Source: Spinacia oleracea (lineage: Eukaryota; Streptophyta; Magnoliopsida; Caryophyllales; Amaranthaceae). From it: a DNA stretch of 64,000 bases. The position numbers and the translations under genes were made by a program. Where the stretch lies: positions 86,657,285-86,721,284 of the forward strand of contig NC_079488.1 in the NCBI RefSeq assembly GCF_020520425.1. The letters are read 5' to 3'. A model generated the notes under the pieces. It saw nothing but the letters and a program-made list of their open reading frames with translations, made no database searches and was not told where the DNA came from. Shown in pieces: positions 54,601 to 64,000 of this stretch (position 1 is its first letter; every line of letters begins with the position of its first letter).

Positions 54601-56076
54601 TGTGAGGGGGTCGAAAAAGCACGAGGCTAATGCGTGACCTCGTCCCTCGTGGGTGTGACGATTCTTTTTATTCAATCAAGTGTAATTGGATTTCCTGTGA
54701 GTTTACACCCAATTGACTAGTAATATAGGAGTCGCCATTCAGTTTTTAACGACAATGAGAAAAACTGACAAAACCCGGTTATCGTGACATAAAGGGAGTG
54801 CAATTATGTTTGACCACGATGGCCGTAGGTTCCCTTATGATCCCTGGTGGTGGGGATCGCTCAACGTACACCCGCATGGTAGAGATTGAGGGTTCGGGGG
54901 ACTGTAACTACCGAGAGGAGTACTCGCTCTTCGATAACTCCAGAGGCAGGATATCCTTACTAGCTCAGCATAAATAATTGAAGGGACATGCGTTAACTAT
55001 TAAACTAATCTGAGTTGATTTTAGCAATATGCAACATATAATACTAGATCGATCGCGATTATCTGATTTAAATAACATTAAGGGACCTAGCATGATAATC
55101 CAATTTCCCAAAAATATTATATTTGTTAGGCGTGGTAGAACAATCAGATTTAGTTAGTTTAACAGTTCATAAAAAGGGCGAGGAAAGCAATTAAATCACA
55201 GAAAAAGGACACATTACGACGCACCCTTGAGAGGTACGTCACGGTTCTCAGAAAACTAACCACTTTGACTTTGCTATTTCTCCTTTTTATTTAACGAATC
55301 TCAAATTATGGGACAGGATACGTTCTATTCGATTTATGGATCGATTGCGACAGAACGCGTGAACAATTTCGCAACGTGTGGCTTAGGCTAAGGGTTGGAG
55401 TCAATACTCAGAATATGAATTGTGTGTTGTGTGTTCTTTTCACGTCGAACTTAAGGCCCTATTTATAGAAAAGAGTTCGTGGAAAGATAGAATTGCAGAG
55501 TTCTAATCCACAAAGAATTAGGAAAAAACACGTACCCAGGTATTTTCAGCGCCCAGGCCTGGGCGCCGAAGATTTCGGCGCCCAGAGCCAGGCGTTGAAA
55601 ATAGGGTCTGGGCTGTTTTCTTAGTCAGATTCGGATTCCTGAAATCCGTAGTGTTTGAGACTTAATCGAGTCTTTTGGTGCGTATCAATTTCACGACGGA
55701 ATGCGTCTGGGCCCGTTACGAACTCTAGGCTCGTTAGGATTTTAATTAATACGTAACTCTAATTTACGAATCATATTAGGAATAGGATTCTCGCAGTTTT
55801 CTATCTCATTTAGGATTTATGTTGGAGTGCAACACCTAATTCTGACAGGTTTCTATCTTTTATGACTTGCCACTTTTAGAAGCTACCCTTTACGGCAGTT
55901 ACTATTTTTAGTAGGTTTCCATAAATAGCAGGTTTCTATAAATAGCAGGCTTCGGGTGAAACGAGAAGGGGAATTGAGATTCGTTATTTTATAGGAGATG
56001 CGTTGTCAAGTGGAGATTTATGTTTTCATCATCGAACCTTCCCTTTCGGGAATGGGGACAAAAGTAGGTGTCTACA
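54601..56076 (-). mobile_element. 5' LTR of gypsy copy B (1476 bp)
   Basis: Same length as the 3' LTR with about 20 substitutions. Minus-strand TATA box CTATAAATAG at 55459-55468. The palindrome module is at 55543-55600, upstream of the TATA box in this orientation. Confidence 0.92.
55543..55600. repeat. GCGCCCAG double-palindrome module, copy 9 (LTR)
   Basis: TTTTCAGCGCCCAGGCCTGG.. and TTTCGGCGCCCAGAGCCAGG. The first half is a perfect palindrome here; in the other LTR one C is T. Confidence 0.9.
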
Positions 56077-56081
56077 AGTAC

Positions 56082-56714
56082 TACTTTTATTTTAGGAGTT
56101 AAGCAACCTAAATCATGTTGTGCAAGTTGTTACTCTCAAAATACTACCTTTACCAAACATGGTAAGTCGATCCAAGTATTCATCTTCATCCAAGTATTAT
56201 TTTTCCAACATTATTAATCAACCTTTTTACTACATTTTTCGCCGGTCCATCTTTAGTGTATAATTAATACAGAGTATAATTTACTTCATTATAGTACTTT
56301 GTATTGAACATTAATATTTTACCGAGTAAAACGTAGGTTTTTTTTCCTTCTACATCTTTAGTCTATAATTAGTAATCATATTCTTTGTTACTAAATTTTA
56401 AAAAGGTGAATACTAAATCTTTAGTGTGTAGTTTATGCATTTTTGTACTTTGTATTTATTTTAATCTTCAAAGTGAATACTATATGTATTATTTGCATCT
56501 TTATCGAATAATTGTTGTCACTATATAATCTTGCTTTGACTTTTTTCTAATCAGAGTGCTCCCCTTAGGTAGTAAATATGTATATATCACACTTTCCTTA
56601 AATCTTGGCATTAATTATTAATTGTTTTATTCAATGCAATTTGGATTCCGATAGACTATTTTATAGGGGACACCAAAAAGTCATTTACTAGAATGACCTC
56701 AAAGTTCCTTCATA
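56082..56714. other. Intergenic, AT-rich, no gene seen
   Basis: Host sequence to the right of the gypsy insertion. Nothing supported. Confidence 0.4.
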
Positions 56715-56887
56715 CTTCGTCTGTTTCAAAAAAATTGCAACACTTTGACTAACACGTTTTCCAAGATACAACTTTGACCATAATTATCTCTAATTATCTT
56801 TTCTAAAAATCTTAAAATTTAATATTATGGAAGTATATAATGGAATCAATTCAATGCCATTTTATAATATTTGCTTTTAATAAATCG

Positions 56888-56990
56888 TAACACTTTAAAA
56901 CATGCAAAGTTCAAGTTACTATTGCAGCAATAGTGTGTTGTCGATTTTACCCCCACCCATATTTCTTTATTACTCATTTGACCCTCTTTC
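56888..56990. repeat. ~100-bp direct repeat, left copy
   Basis: TAACACTTTAAAACATGCAA through CCCCCACCCATAT.TCTTTA.TACTCATTT recurs at 58403-58505. Confidence 0.85.
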
Positions 56991-57235
56991 CAGATTGTGC
57001 CACGTGCACTCCCTTCCACCGTTACTATTGTGTCACTTCTCCCTCTTCCGTGTTTAGCTCTTCACTGCTTCCCTTCCTTTTTTTCTTCTTAGGTTTTCCC
57101 TTTCTTCTTTGCCCTTTCGATGCCTTCATTACTGATCTTCCCTTCCCTTCCCATTTTCTTTTTCTTTGTTCTTTGTTTGTTGTCTATGGTTACATACTTG
57201 CCTTCTTCGTTTGTTGTCCATGGTTACATTCTTTT

Positions 57236-57270
57236 CTGATCTTCCCTTCCCTTCCCTTCCCTTCCCAATT
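57236..57270. repeat. CTTCC microsatellite
   Basis: About five tandem CTTCC units; a shorter run occurs at 57140. Confidence 0.85.
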
Positions 57271-58402
57271 TCTTTTTCTTTGTTCTTCGTTGTGTCCTAA
57301 ATTAATGCCCTTTTCTATTTTATTGTTCTAATAGACTTTTGGTTTTGGTGTTTCAGATTCTGTAGGAACTTGATGGCGAAGACAAGGAGAATTCTATAGT
57401 TCTTCCCCTTTTCTCGATCTTTCTTCACTATCTGGGTGTTTCTTTGAAGTCTTATACATAGAAATGACAAAAGATGGAAACTGAGGTGGTTAAGGTAATA
57501 CAATTTCATCTTTTTCTCCCCCCCCCTCAAATTAAATTATTTTTCCGGTTTTTGTTTTTTGGATTGTGTTGATTTTTTCCGATAAAAGCTAAGGTTAAAT
57601 GATGATTGCTTCTTAATTTGTTTATGGGTTGTAATTTGTGATTTTAATTAACATTTTGTTGATGTTTCGACTGAATCTAGAGTTTCACAGGCTACACAAG
57701 TGCTTTCCGTCTATGAAGAGTTTGAAGTTGTTGGTGTTGTAATGTTGTTACTTTGAGAAGTCTGAGCTTGATATAATTCATAAGTAAACCCTATCTACCC
57801 CTGAGGTTTAGTAATTACTCCCCTCTGTTTCTTGGGTATGAATTTTATGTTTATTGGTGTTAAAATTTTGAATCTATAGATTGTTCTATGTTGAATTGCT
57901 TGAGCCTGGCCTTTGTTCTTGATTTTTATTTGATTTTATGATGTGTTTCTGCTATTTGATTCTATTTTGGTTATTGGAATTGTTCATTGATTTTTTTATC
58001 CAACGTCTGTTTTCTACTTCTTTGACAATTAGGGATTTCTGATTTAGGATGGAAATCTGGAATATTATGTCGAAACGTGTCAAGTAGTGTTAAGCAGAAG
58101 TTGAGAGTTTTCTGGTGGCTTAAGAAGAGATCATTTGTTGTAGAATTGTTCGCATTATCTCAAAGTAGAAGAATTTGAGCTCCAATAGTAAGTGGATTAA
58201 CTGGTGTTTTTTTCATTAGGATCAGCGCAATAAGATTTTGAGGAATATTACGTTTGTGCAAAACTGGAAATCTAGGATCAGTTAATGCTTCCTCTATTTT
58301 ACAAATGGATGCTTATTGGGCAACAATTAGAGAAAGTGTCAATGCAGTAACCAGAGAGATAATCGACCCGACCAATTAGTTGTGAGAATGAGAATCATCA
58401 CC

Positions 58403-58505
58403 TAACACTTTAAAACATGCAAAGTTCAAGTTACTATTGCAGCAATAGTGTGGTGCCGGTTTTCCCCCCACCCATATCTCTTTACTACTCATTTCCCTCC
58501 ACCTT
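58403..58505. repeat. ~100-bp direct repeat, right copy
   Basis: Second copy of 56888-56990, 1.5 kb downstream, with small changes such as GTGTGGTGCCGG for GTGTGTTGTCGA. Confidence 0.85.
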
Positions 58506-58831
58506 ACGCATAGCTTGAGGGGTAGTTGAATAAGTAAAGTTTCAACTACAACAGTATCCTGGAGGCTCGGCATTTGTAAGAGGTTGTTGCAGATATTGAC
58601 TCATTGGTGGGATTCATGGGTTCTATGTTTGGTGGGATTCATAATGGTAATTAGTGGGACTGCGATTGATGTGTGCCTGTATACTTGATGTATACTTGAT
58701 GTTATTGAGTTCTCTTAGTTATAGTTGACCAAATGGCTCGATGAATATATGGACAAACAAATAAAATTTTATCTCGGATTTCTCTGGGGGTTGGCATTGA
58801 TTACCAACTTGGTGGATTCTTCATATACGAA

Positions 58832-58970
<139 letters not shown>

Positions 58971-60069
58971 TTTTGGCATGGTTCATGCGTTCAACTTTTA
59001 AATGGCATGTTCTTTTAGCTTACCTTCTAGATTGGCCTTTTTTGAAGATTTTCTTGTTGATTTATTTCTATTCATGCGTTAAGTGTAATTTCTTTCCTAT
59101 GACATTATAATGAGTGTCCGACTTTATTTTCCCTTCTTATATTTAGGTACTTCAATGTGGTAATGCAGCATGTGGCTACTTTTATGATGCTGACAGAGCC
59201 CAAGGAGAATATCCGTGCAGGAGATCCATTTGCTTGCCCGCTTCATTTGTGCTTTATTTGTAGACAACCATAGGATAAGACTGATCATAAATTGCAGATG
59301 GCTGTGAGACACTTTCCAAAAGCATGTCACCTATAGATAACTTTTATGCTAAATAAATTTCGTTATCTTTAAGAGTTTACTTTCTGTTGATTTGTAGCTA
59401 ACTAAGTGTACATGTTTAGGTCGTTTCCTCAAATGATCTGATGCTCTATTAGCAACTTGCTACTTTCTCAAATGATACAATTCTTTTTGTGGCCAACATT
59501 GAGTCTCACATTGACCAATCTATCTTACTGGTATTGAACTAGCTGTTGGCGGTGGGATGTATCTTTAATGTTATGCAAAAACATTCAAAGCTGCAAATAA
59601 GTACTTCATATTCCAATTTAGATTTTTCTGAATAAATCAGATGAGAAATAGAGTATATTTTAGATATATTTGCAGTAGAATTTTGCTTCTTTTTTTTAAC
59701 TTGGTTAGTTGGTCAGTAAAAATTATAATTTCAAGTACTACAATTTTGAATAATCATGCTGCAAATTTTCTTTACAGTTCTATATTCAAATTACAATTCA
59801 AGATTTGTGAAAATAATAAAACTAACAAATCATGTACCAACCGGGATAGAATTTGCCGCTTAATCGATATTCCAAGACTTTTGCTCAAATGTTTGGCATA
59901 CTCACCAGCGTGAACAGGGGGCCTTATCATAATACTCAATGAGACCACATCTTTAAAACTAGCGCTAATGCTGCTTTTAAGAATGTGTTTCTTATTACAA
60001 ATACAAAGTTATATTAATCAACTATAATTGAGAAACTTTAATAAAAGTAAGTGCATCATTAATTTATAT

Positions 60070-60112
60070 ACCTTGGGGGACGGCGCGCGATAGCGCGGCG
60101 GCCAACAACTAG
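60070..60112 (+). mobile_element. Helitron-like 3' terminus
   Basis: GCGCGCGATAGCGCGG hairpin followed by CCAACAACTAG and host T. The CTAG|T end with a GC hairpin 10-12 nt before it is the Helitron signature. The 5' end of the element is not located; it is probably within 56890-57000. Confidence 0.6.
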
Positions 60113-60592
60113 TTAGTAAAAAAAAAATATGGTCAAAGTTGGTGTATGAATAGTGGCAAAACACAAAGTGTTGCAATTTTTTTTGAAACGGAGGAAATAT
60201 ATTGGAGATATATATAAATAAATAAAAATGTTTGTCAATGTAACCAACTGTTAAGATTAAATATCCCGGGGTAAACTTTTCTATTATAGGAAAGCATAAG
60301 AGCTGACAATGGGTTGGGTTGAGTCGGAATCAGGTCAACCCATTTATAAACGACTGGAAATTTTTCCAACCAACCCGACCTGTTTACTTAAAAGGATTGA
60401 GATTCTCAACCCAACCCAACCAGACTATAAACATGTTGACCTGAAGTTGACTCATTTAAGTTTTTTTTCATCTTTTAAGTGTAAATTGACTTGACTATAT
60501 AATTGCGCGGTGATTTTTTTAGGCAAATCCATAGAAAAACTAATACTCTAATATGCATTTAACATGAACCAAAACGTCAAATAATTATTTAA

Positions 60593-61661
60593 CTAGTTTG
60601 TGGCCCGGGCGTTGCTCCGGGTTTTACTTTTTGTGGGATGTACTTTTAAAAAAAATGTGCGTAGGTGGTGCCATTATCGGATTTCCATGCAAGATCAGGG
60701 GCCGGTCAACAAACTTTCTTCCCATATCCGAAAATCAAAACAAAGTCGAGTTCTCTTCTTCGTGATTAGTTGATTATTATACACTTGTCAATGTTTTCCT
60801 CTTCTGCACTCATATTTGCACTCATATTACACTCCATTACCCGAAGTTTTGTTTTTGTTTTTTAAGCTTATAAGTTGAGAAGAGAAGAATTGTACATTTA
60901 TAAGTTAAGTAATTAATTCCCTTTTATTTTTGTTTTTCCGTTATTTTCGTGAATTCATTATTATTCATTTCAAAAAGGTTATATTTTATTATGTATAGAA
61001 GGAAATTTTAGTATTCACTACCTTAAAAATACACCACTTTTGTATTTATTTCCTTATAAAAAAATTTATTTTAAATTACTACTTTAAACTTCCAATTTTT
61101 TTTTTAATTTACTATCACTTTACAGTTTTCTTATTTCAGAATTAAGATATCTCTTTCGTTTCTTAATTGTTTAAAGTGATTCAAAGCTCATTATTTTCCT
61201 TTTTCTATAGGGATTTCATTGAGAACGTCATTTCAAAAAAATTCGTTTGATAATTCATAAATATTTTAAAAGTTTTACAAATAATATTTAATTTGTTTAA
61301 ACTTTTACGAAATGTTAAAAAGTAAGATCCCTATGGAATTCTTACACATAAATGAGAAGAATGAGTTTTGAATCACTTAAAATGATTAAGAAACAAAAGA
61401 GATATCTCAATTTTAAAATGAGAAAACTGTAAAATGGCAGTGAATACAAAAAAATGGAACTTTAAATTAGTAATTTAAAACAAATTTTTCATAAGGTAGT
61501 AAATACAAAAGTGATTTATTTTTAAGGTAGTAAATACCAAAAAATCCTTTATAGAAAGATGTAACATCATTGTGGCTAGCTAGGATGGTAAGAATTGTAC
61601 TTTTAATTCAAGAGGTCTAATGTTCAATCCTTACTAACACCTATTAATATATTAGTATAGA
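60593..61661 (-). mobile_element. Non-autonomous Helitron (1069 bp)
   Basis: On the minus strand it starts TCTATACTAATATATTAATA after A (61662) and ends with hairpin ACCCGGAGCAACGCCCGGGC then CACAAACTAG before T (60592). All classic Helitron end features are present. No coding capacity; it contains a nested foldback element. Confidence 0.85.
61001..61550. mobile_element. Foldback element nested in Helitron
   Basis: Two arms of about 170-200 bp are inverted (GGAAATTTTAGTATTCACTA.. AGATATCTCTTTCGTTTC against GGATTTTTTGGTATTTACTA.. AGATATCTCTTTTGTTTC). Flanked by TATAGAA on both sides. Likely MULE-type. Confidence 0.7.
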
Positions 61662-61835
61662 TATTGAAGGCAAAATGAGAAACAAATCTTTAAAATAACT
61701 TTCAACTTGACCTAATTAAGCGGGTTGAGTTGGATTAACCTATTTAATTAAACGGGTTATAAATCTTAACCCAATCGTTTATTATTGGGTCGGTTTCGGG
61801 TTGAGTTGGTAGGTTGGGTCAGTTTATGCCCCGCT

Positions 61836-62079
61836 CAAGTTAGGCATATGACTATATGAGTGATGATATTACGAACTTACGACTGTACCATGACGCTTAA
61901 ACCCTACTCTCTTGGACCAGTGTAGTTTTTGCTGCAGTGAATTGGGGTTTTTGTTCATCTTACTTTTCCAAATAATTCATACTTAAATTACATTGTTTTG
62001 GCCTCAATTCTTTTCAAAGTAAATTGCAGGGAAAAATACAGAATTAGGGTTTCCGATTCATTTTGGGTTTTCAATTAAA
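61836..62079 (+). promoter_or_regulatory. Upstream region and 5'UTR of RH57-like gene
   Basis: Short space between repeats and the start codon. No clear TATA box. Translation start context is TTAAAATGG. Confidence 0.4.
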
Positions 62080-63407
62080 ATGGAAGATACCTCCTTCCTA
62101 TTTGCAGGCATTAAATTTGATAAGAATAAGTTCGCCAAAGATTTCGCCAAGTTTAAGGTAATCTTTTGTTTGCTCTGTAAAGTTTTTTGTTAAGGTAATC
62201 TTTTTGTTAAGTTCCATTGGTTTTAGTTCAAATTCAGAAAATTGAACTGGATGTAGAGACAATGTAGAGCGACTCAAATTTGTGTGATATTAATCTCAAT
62301 TCTGATTGTGGTTTCTGACGTTACTAGGAAAAGAGATTTGTTTACTTATAAAATGGTGTAATTATGTTTGTTCGTGGAGGGCGATCGAAATGATGAGACT
62401 TCGGATCATTTTATTTTACTCTGTACTCTGTTGATCCATAACGGTTAATTAAGATTTTGGAGGAGACTATGTTAGATTAATTTTGAGTACATTTGACATG
62501 GATTGAAGAAACTGTGGTGTATATTGTTTAGTTTTTTGGAACAAAGAGATGTTCTTTCCTGACACAAATGAAACAGTAGGGAGTAAAATTTAAGATGCTA
62601 ATTTCAGGATTCTGCTATTCGTGTACGTTGGTTACGTATTTTATTAACTCATTAAATGGAATGTTATAACTCAACTTGATCAACGATGATTTGATGGATA
62701 TTGAGAAATGAGGATGCTGCCTTAATTCTGAAGCAATGGTAATTGCTTAAAATCTGAAGTTCATATACTTGGGTTTTGTTCACTCTTTCATTGATGTTTT
62801 TATCTTTCTCAACCCAGGTGAACAAAGAAAACAAAGATTTGGAAGTGAATCCAGGTTTAGTTAACAGTTCTAAGAATGAAGCCGAAGTAGGGAAAAAGTC
62901 CATTAGGAAGAGAAAAAGAAAGGGCGCTACTGGAGGTTAAATGATTTTCTGATGGCTTGGTTATATTGATCTGTGATTGAAACTTGAATGTACTGATCGC
63001 TTTTTTTGGCTTAATTTTATTGTTTGGTTTCAGAATCAGTGGAGGGGTTTAGCGTCTTTAATAAGAGTACAAATGCAGTCAATGAAGCTGCACAAAATGA
63101 TGAGGAAGATGGGAAGCCTGATGAGAGGAAGGAGTTTTTCCAGCAACTTGAGGTCCTTTTCTGTTTTTTCCTCTGTTTTAATAATTGCTTTCCCTATTCT
63201 TACAAGCATGCTATCAGTGTATCCTGACTTGTGCTACTGCTGAGATTAGTATGTTGATTATGAAATGCTGAACCTTTCTTTCTATTTAATCATGTAATTT
63301 TTCCATGAACTTCAGCGTGATGCGCTTCTGCGGAAAGATCATAAAATTCATATTTCTGGGAGTAATGTTCCATCTCCTCTCCAAAGCTTTGAGGAGCTTA
63401 ATACTAG
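62080..63407 (+). CDS. RH57: DEAD-box RNA helicase 57-like (Rok1 type), exons 1-4, partial
   Basis: Host gene running off the right edge. Exons by GT-AG and frame: 62080-62157 (26 codons, MEDTSFLFAGIKFDKNKFAKDFAKFK), 62818-62935, 63034-63152, 63316-63407; phases 0, 1, 0, 2 join into one open frame of about 136 residues. The conserved N-terminal MExSxFxFxGxKFxKxxFAxxFAKFK, a basic KKSIRKRKRK nuclear-signal-like stretch (about residues 53-62), and RDALLRKDHKIHISGSNVPSPLQSFEELN, the segment just before the Q motif, match plant RH57 and yeast Rok1, an ATP-dependent helicase of small-subunit ribosome biogenesis in the nucleolus. Helicase motifs themselves are outside the window. Exon 3 has a donor GAG|GTCCTT, weaker than usual. 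Intron 4 holds a hAT MITE. Confidence 0.87.
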
Positions 63408-63512
63408 GTAAAGCTTTGAATTTCAACTCTGACTAAATTGCTACTTCATATGAAACTCTAGTTCTGGTTTGAAATTAAATTTGCCTTTTGAATTCTTGTT
63501 TTTGGAATAGTT

Positions 63513-64000
63513 GTCATATCCAGTGTATAAAAAACACAAAGCGCACTAAAGCGATATAAGTCCTAGAGCCTAAGCGCAAGGCGCGCGCTTCATCGAAGTG
63601 AAGCGAAAATTTAAAAATTAAAAATTTAAAGGTGTTTTTTTTTACTATTAGCATATATATCTTACTTGCTTCCAACAATATATAAACGTCATATTTGCTT
63701 CCAAAAATATATTACATTTTGTTTTAACAAAAATAAAGCATATAACATAGTGTTTATCAAGAAGGTAGGGCCGATTGCTTTGACTGTTGTACTTCTTTTT
63801 CCTTTTCTTTTGGACTCTTGGCCCACTTTCTATTGCTAAGGATTAATAGGGTGTGGTCTAAAACACAATAGCAACATATAAAAAAAAAGCTTTCAACGTA
63901 AAGTAATAATTAAAAAAAGAATTTCAATGAAGCGCCAAAAAGCACGCCTTTTGCGCTTCACGCGCTTCATGGGCGCTTAATCACAAACTCTTCACTCATA
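63513..64000. mobile_element. hAT MITE of the GCGCCTT family in RH57 intron 4, partial
   Basis: Starts CAGTGTATAAAAAACAC (63521), preceded by candidate TSD GTCATATC, and shares the AGCGC/GCGCTTCA-type inverted words with 22706-22994. A longer AT-rich interior separates the GC-rich ends (63540-63605 and 63925-63980). The right terminus is outside the window. Confidence 0.7.

Larger units (their letters stand above)
41323..56081 (-). mobile_element. Complete non-autonomous Tat-like gypsy element, copy B
   Basis: Element 41328-56076 (14.7 kb, of which 2.3 kb is a later solo LTR) flanked by AGTAC duplications (41323-41327, 56077-56081). Order on the minus strand: 5' LTR 56076-54601, PBS, leader, gag-protease 53365-50393, spacer, antisense ORF (on +, 47250-49043), tandem-repeat region, PPT, 3' LTR 42803-41328. 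Both LTRs are 1476 bp and differ at about 20 positions by eye (about 1.4%), so insertion is fairly recent. No RT, RNase H or integrase motif is found, so mobility must have depended on an autonomous partner. Confidence 0.9.
60305..61835. mobile_element. Possible hAT-like element split by Helitron
   Basis: GGGTTGGGTTGAGTCGG .. CAACCC words at 60310-60460 face inverted counterparts at 61700-61830 (GGGTTGAGTTGG, GGGTCGGTTTCGGGTTGAG). Ends GAGCTGACAATGGG and GAGCGGGGCAT are only roughly inverted and no clean TSD is seen. Confidence 0.4.

Noticed and set aside
4956..56076. CRISPR array suggested by nine evenly styled GC palindromes
   Set aside because: Copies are kilobases apart, in both orientations, in a plant retroelement; there are no short uniform spacers and no cas genes.

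Overview
This is a nuclear window from a flowering plant (dicot). It is AT-rich, most of its length is transposable elements nested in one another, and it contains only two recognisable host genes. A Caryophyllales/Amaranthaceae source (spinach/beet/quinoa type) is my guess from the look of the LTR families; the sequence alone does not prove it.

Host genes. (1) 17910-18581 (+) is an intact intronless PAP2-family lipid phosphatase, the dolichyl-diphosphatase-like LPP-gamma type, with its own TATA box. (2) 62080-63407 (+), running off the right edge, holds the first four exons of a DEAD-box RNA helicase of the Rok1/RH57 type. It encodes only the N-terminal, pre-helicase part, and a small hAT element sits in its fourth intron.

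Layout. 1-2864: a Mutator-like (MULE) transposase gene and element end (-), inserted in the leader of a Copia-type LTR retrotransposon (-; PBS 3550-3564, LTR 3565-4955). The Copia LTR is itself inserted in the leader of Ty3/gypsy copy A (4956-10027). 10028-14719: a long non-coding retroelement interior ending in a polypurine tract and 3' LTR. 14751-15198: PBS and LTR of another gypsy element (-). 15213-17500: MULE-like and hAT-like non-autonomous elements. 17718-18640: LPP-gamma gene. 18700-23010: diverged 3' duplications, a MULE-like element with a Stowaway MITE inside, a 479-bp MULE MITE with a perfect 9-bp TSD, and a hAT MITE with a perfect 8-bp TSD. 23900-25350: dispersed repeats. 26000-28650: Athila-type gypsy leader and gag with an internal tandem duplication. 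28654-29345: Copia LTR fragment interrupted by a Stowaway-like MITE. 30538-32743: decayed L1-type LINE. 33400-36600: repeats and an unidentified broken gene. 36605-38771: solo LTR. 39213-40977: SINE, Helitron and Ac-like hAT. 41328-56076: complete gypsy copy B with 1476-bp LTRs and a 5-bp TSD. 56715-60197: Stowaway-like arms split by a Helitron-like insert. 60593-61661: minus-strand Helitron. 62080 to end: RH57 gene.

Main discovery candidate. Gypsy copies A and B belong to one Tat-like family. Copy B is structurally complete (LTRs, PBS, PPT, TSD) but encodes only gag-protease on one strand and an antisense ORF on the other. It has no reverse transcriptase, RNase H or integrase. A GC-rich double-palindrome module of about 57 bp, each half of the form GGCGCCCAGnnCTGGGCGCC, occurs nine times in the window. 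All nine are in this family: in the LTRs, in the gag leader, between the convergent ORFs, upstream of the antisense ORF, and inside the antisense ORF's intron. None is in a conserved coding exon. Two unrelated repeats in the window (an LTR at 13908-14719 and a hAT MITE at 22706-22994) also carry GC-rich short inverted modules.
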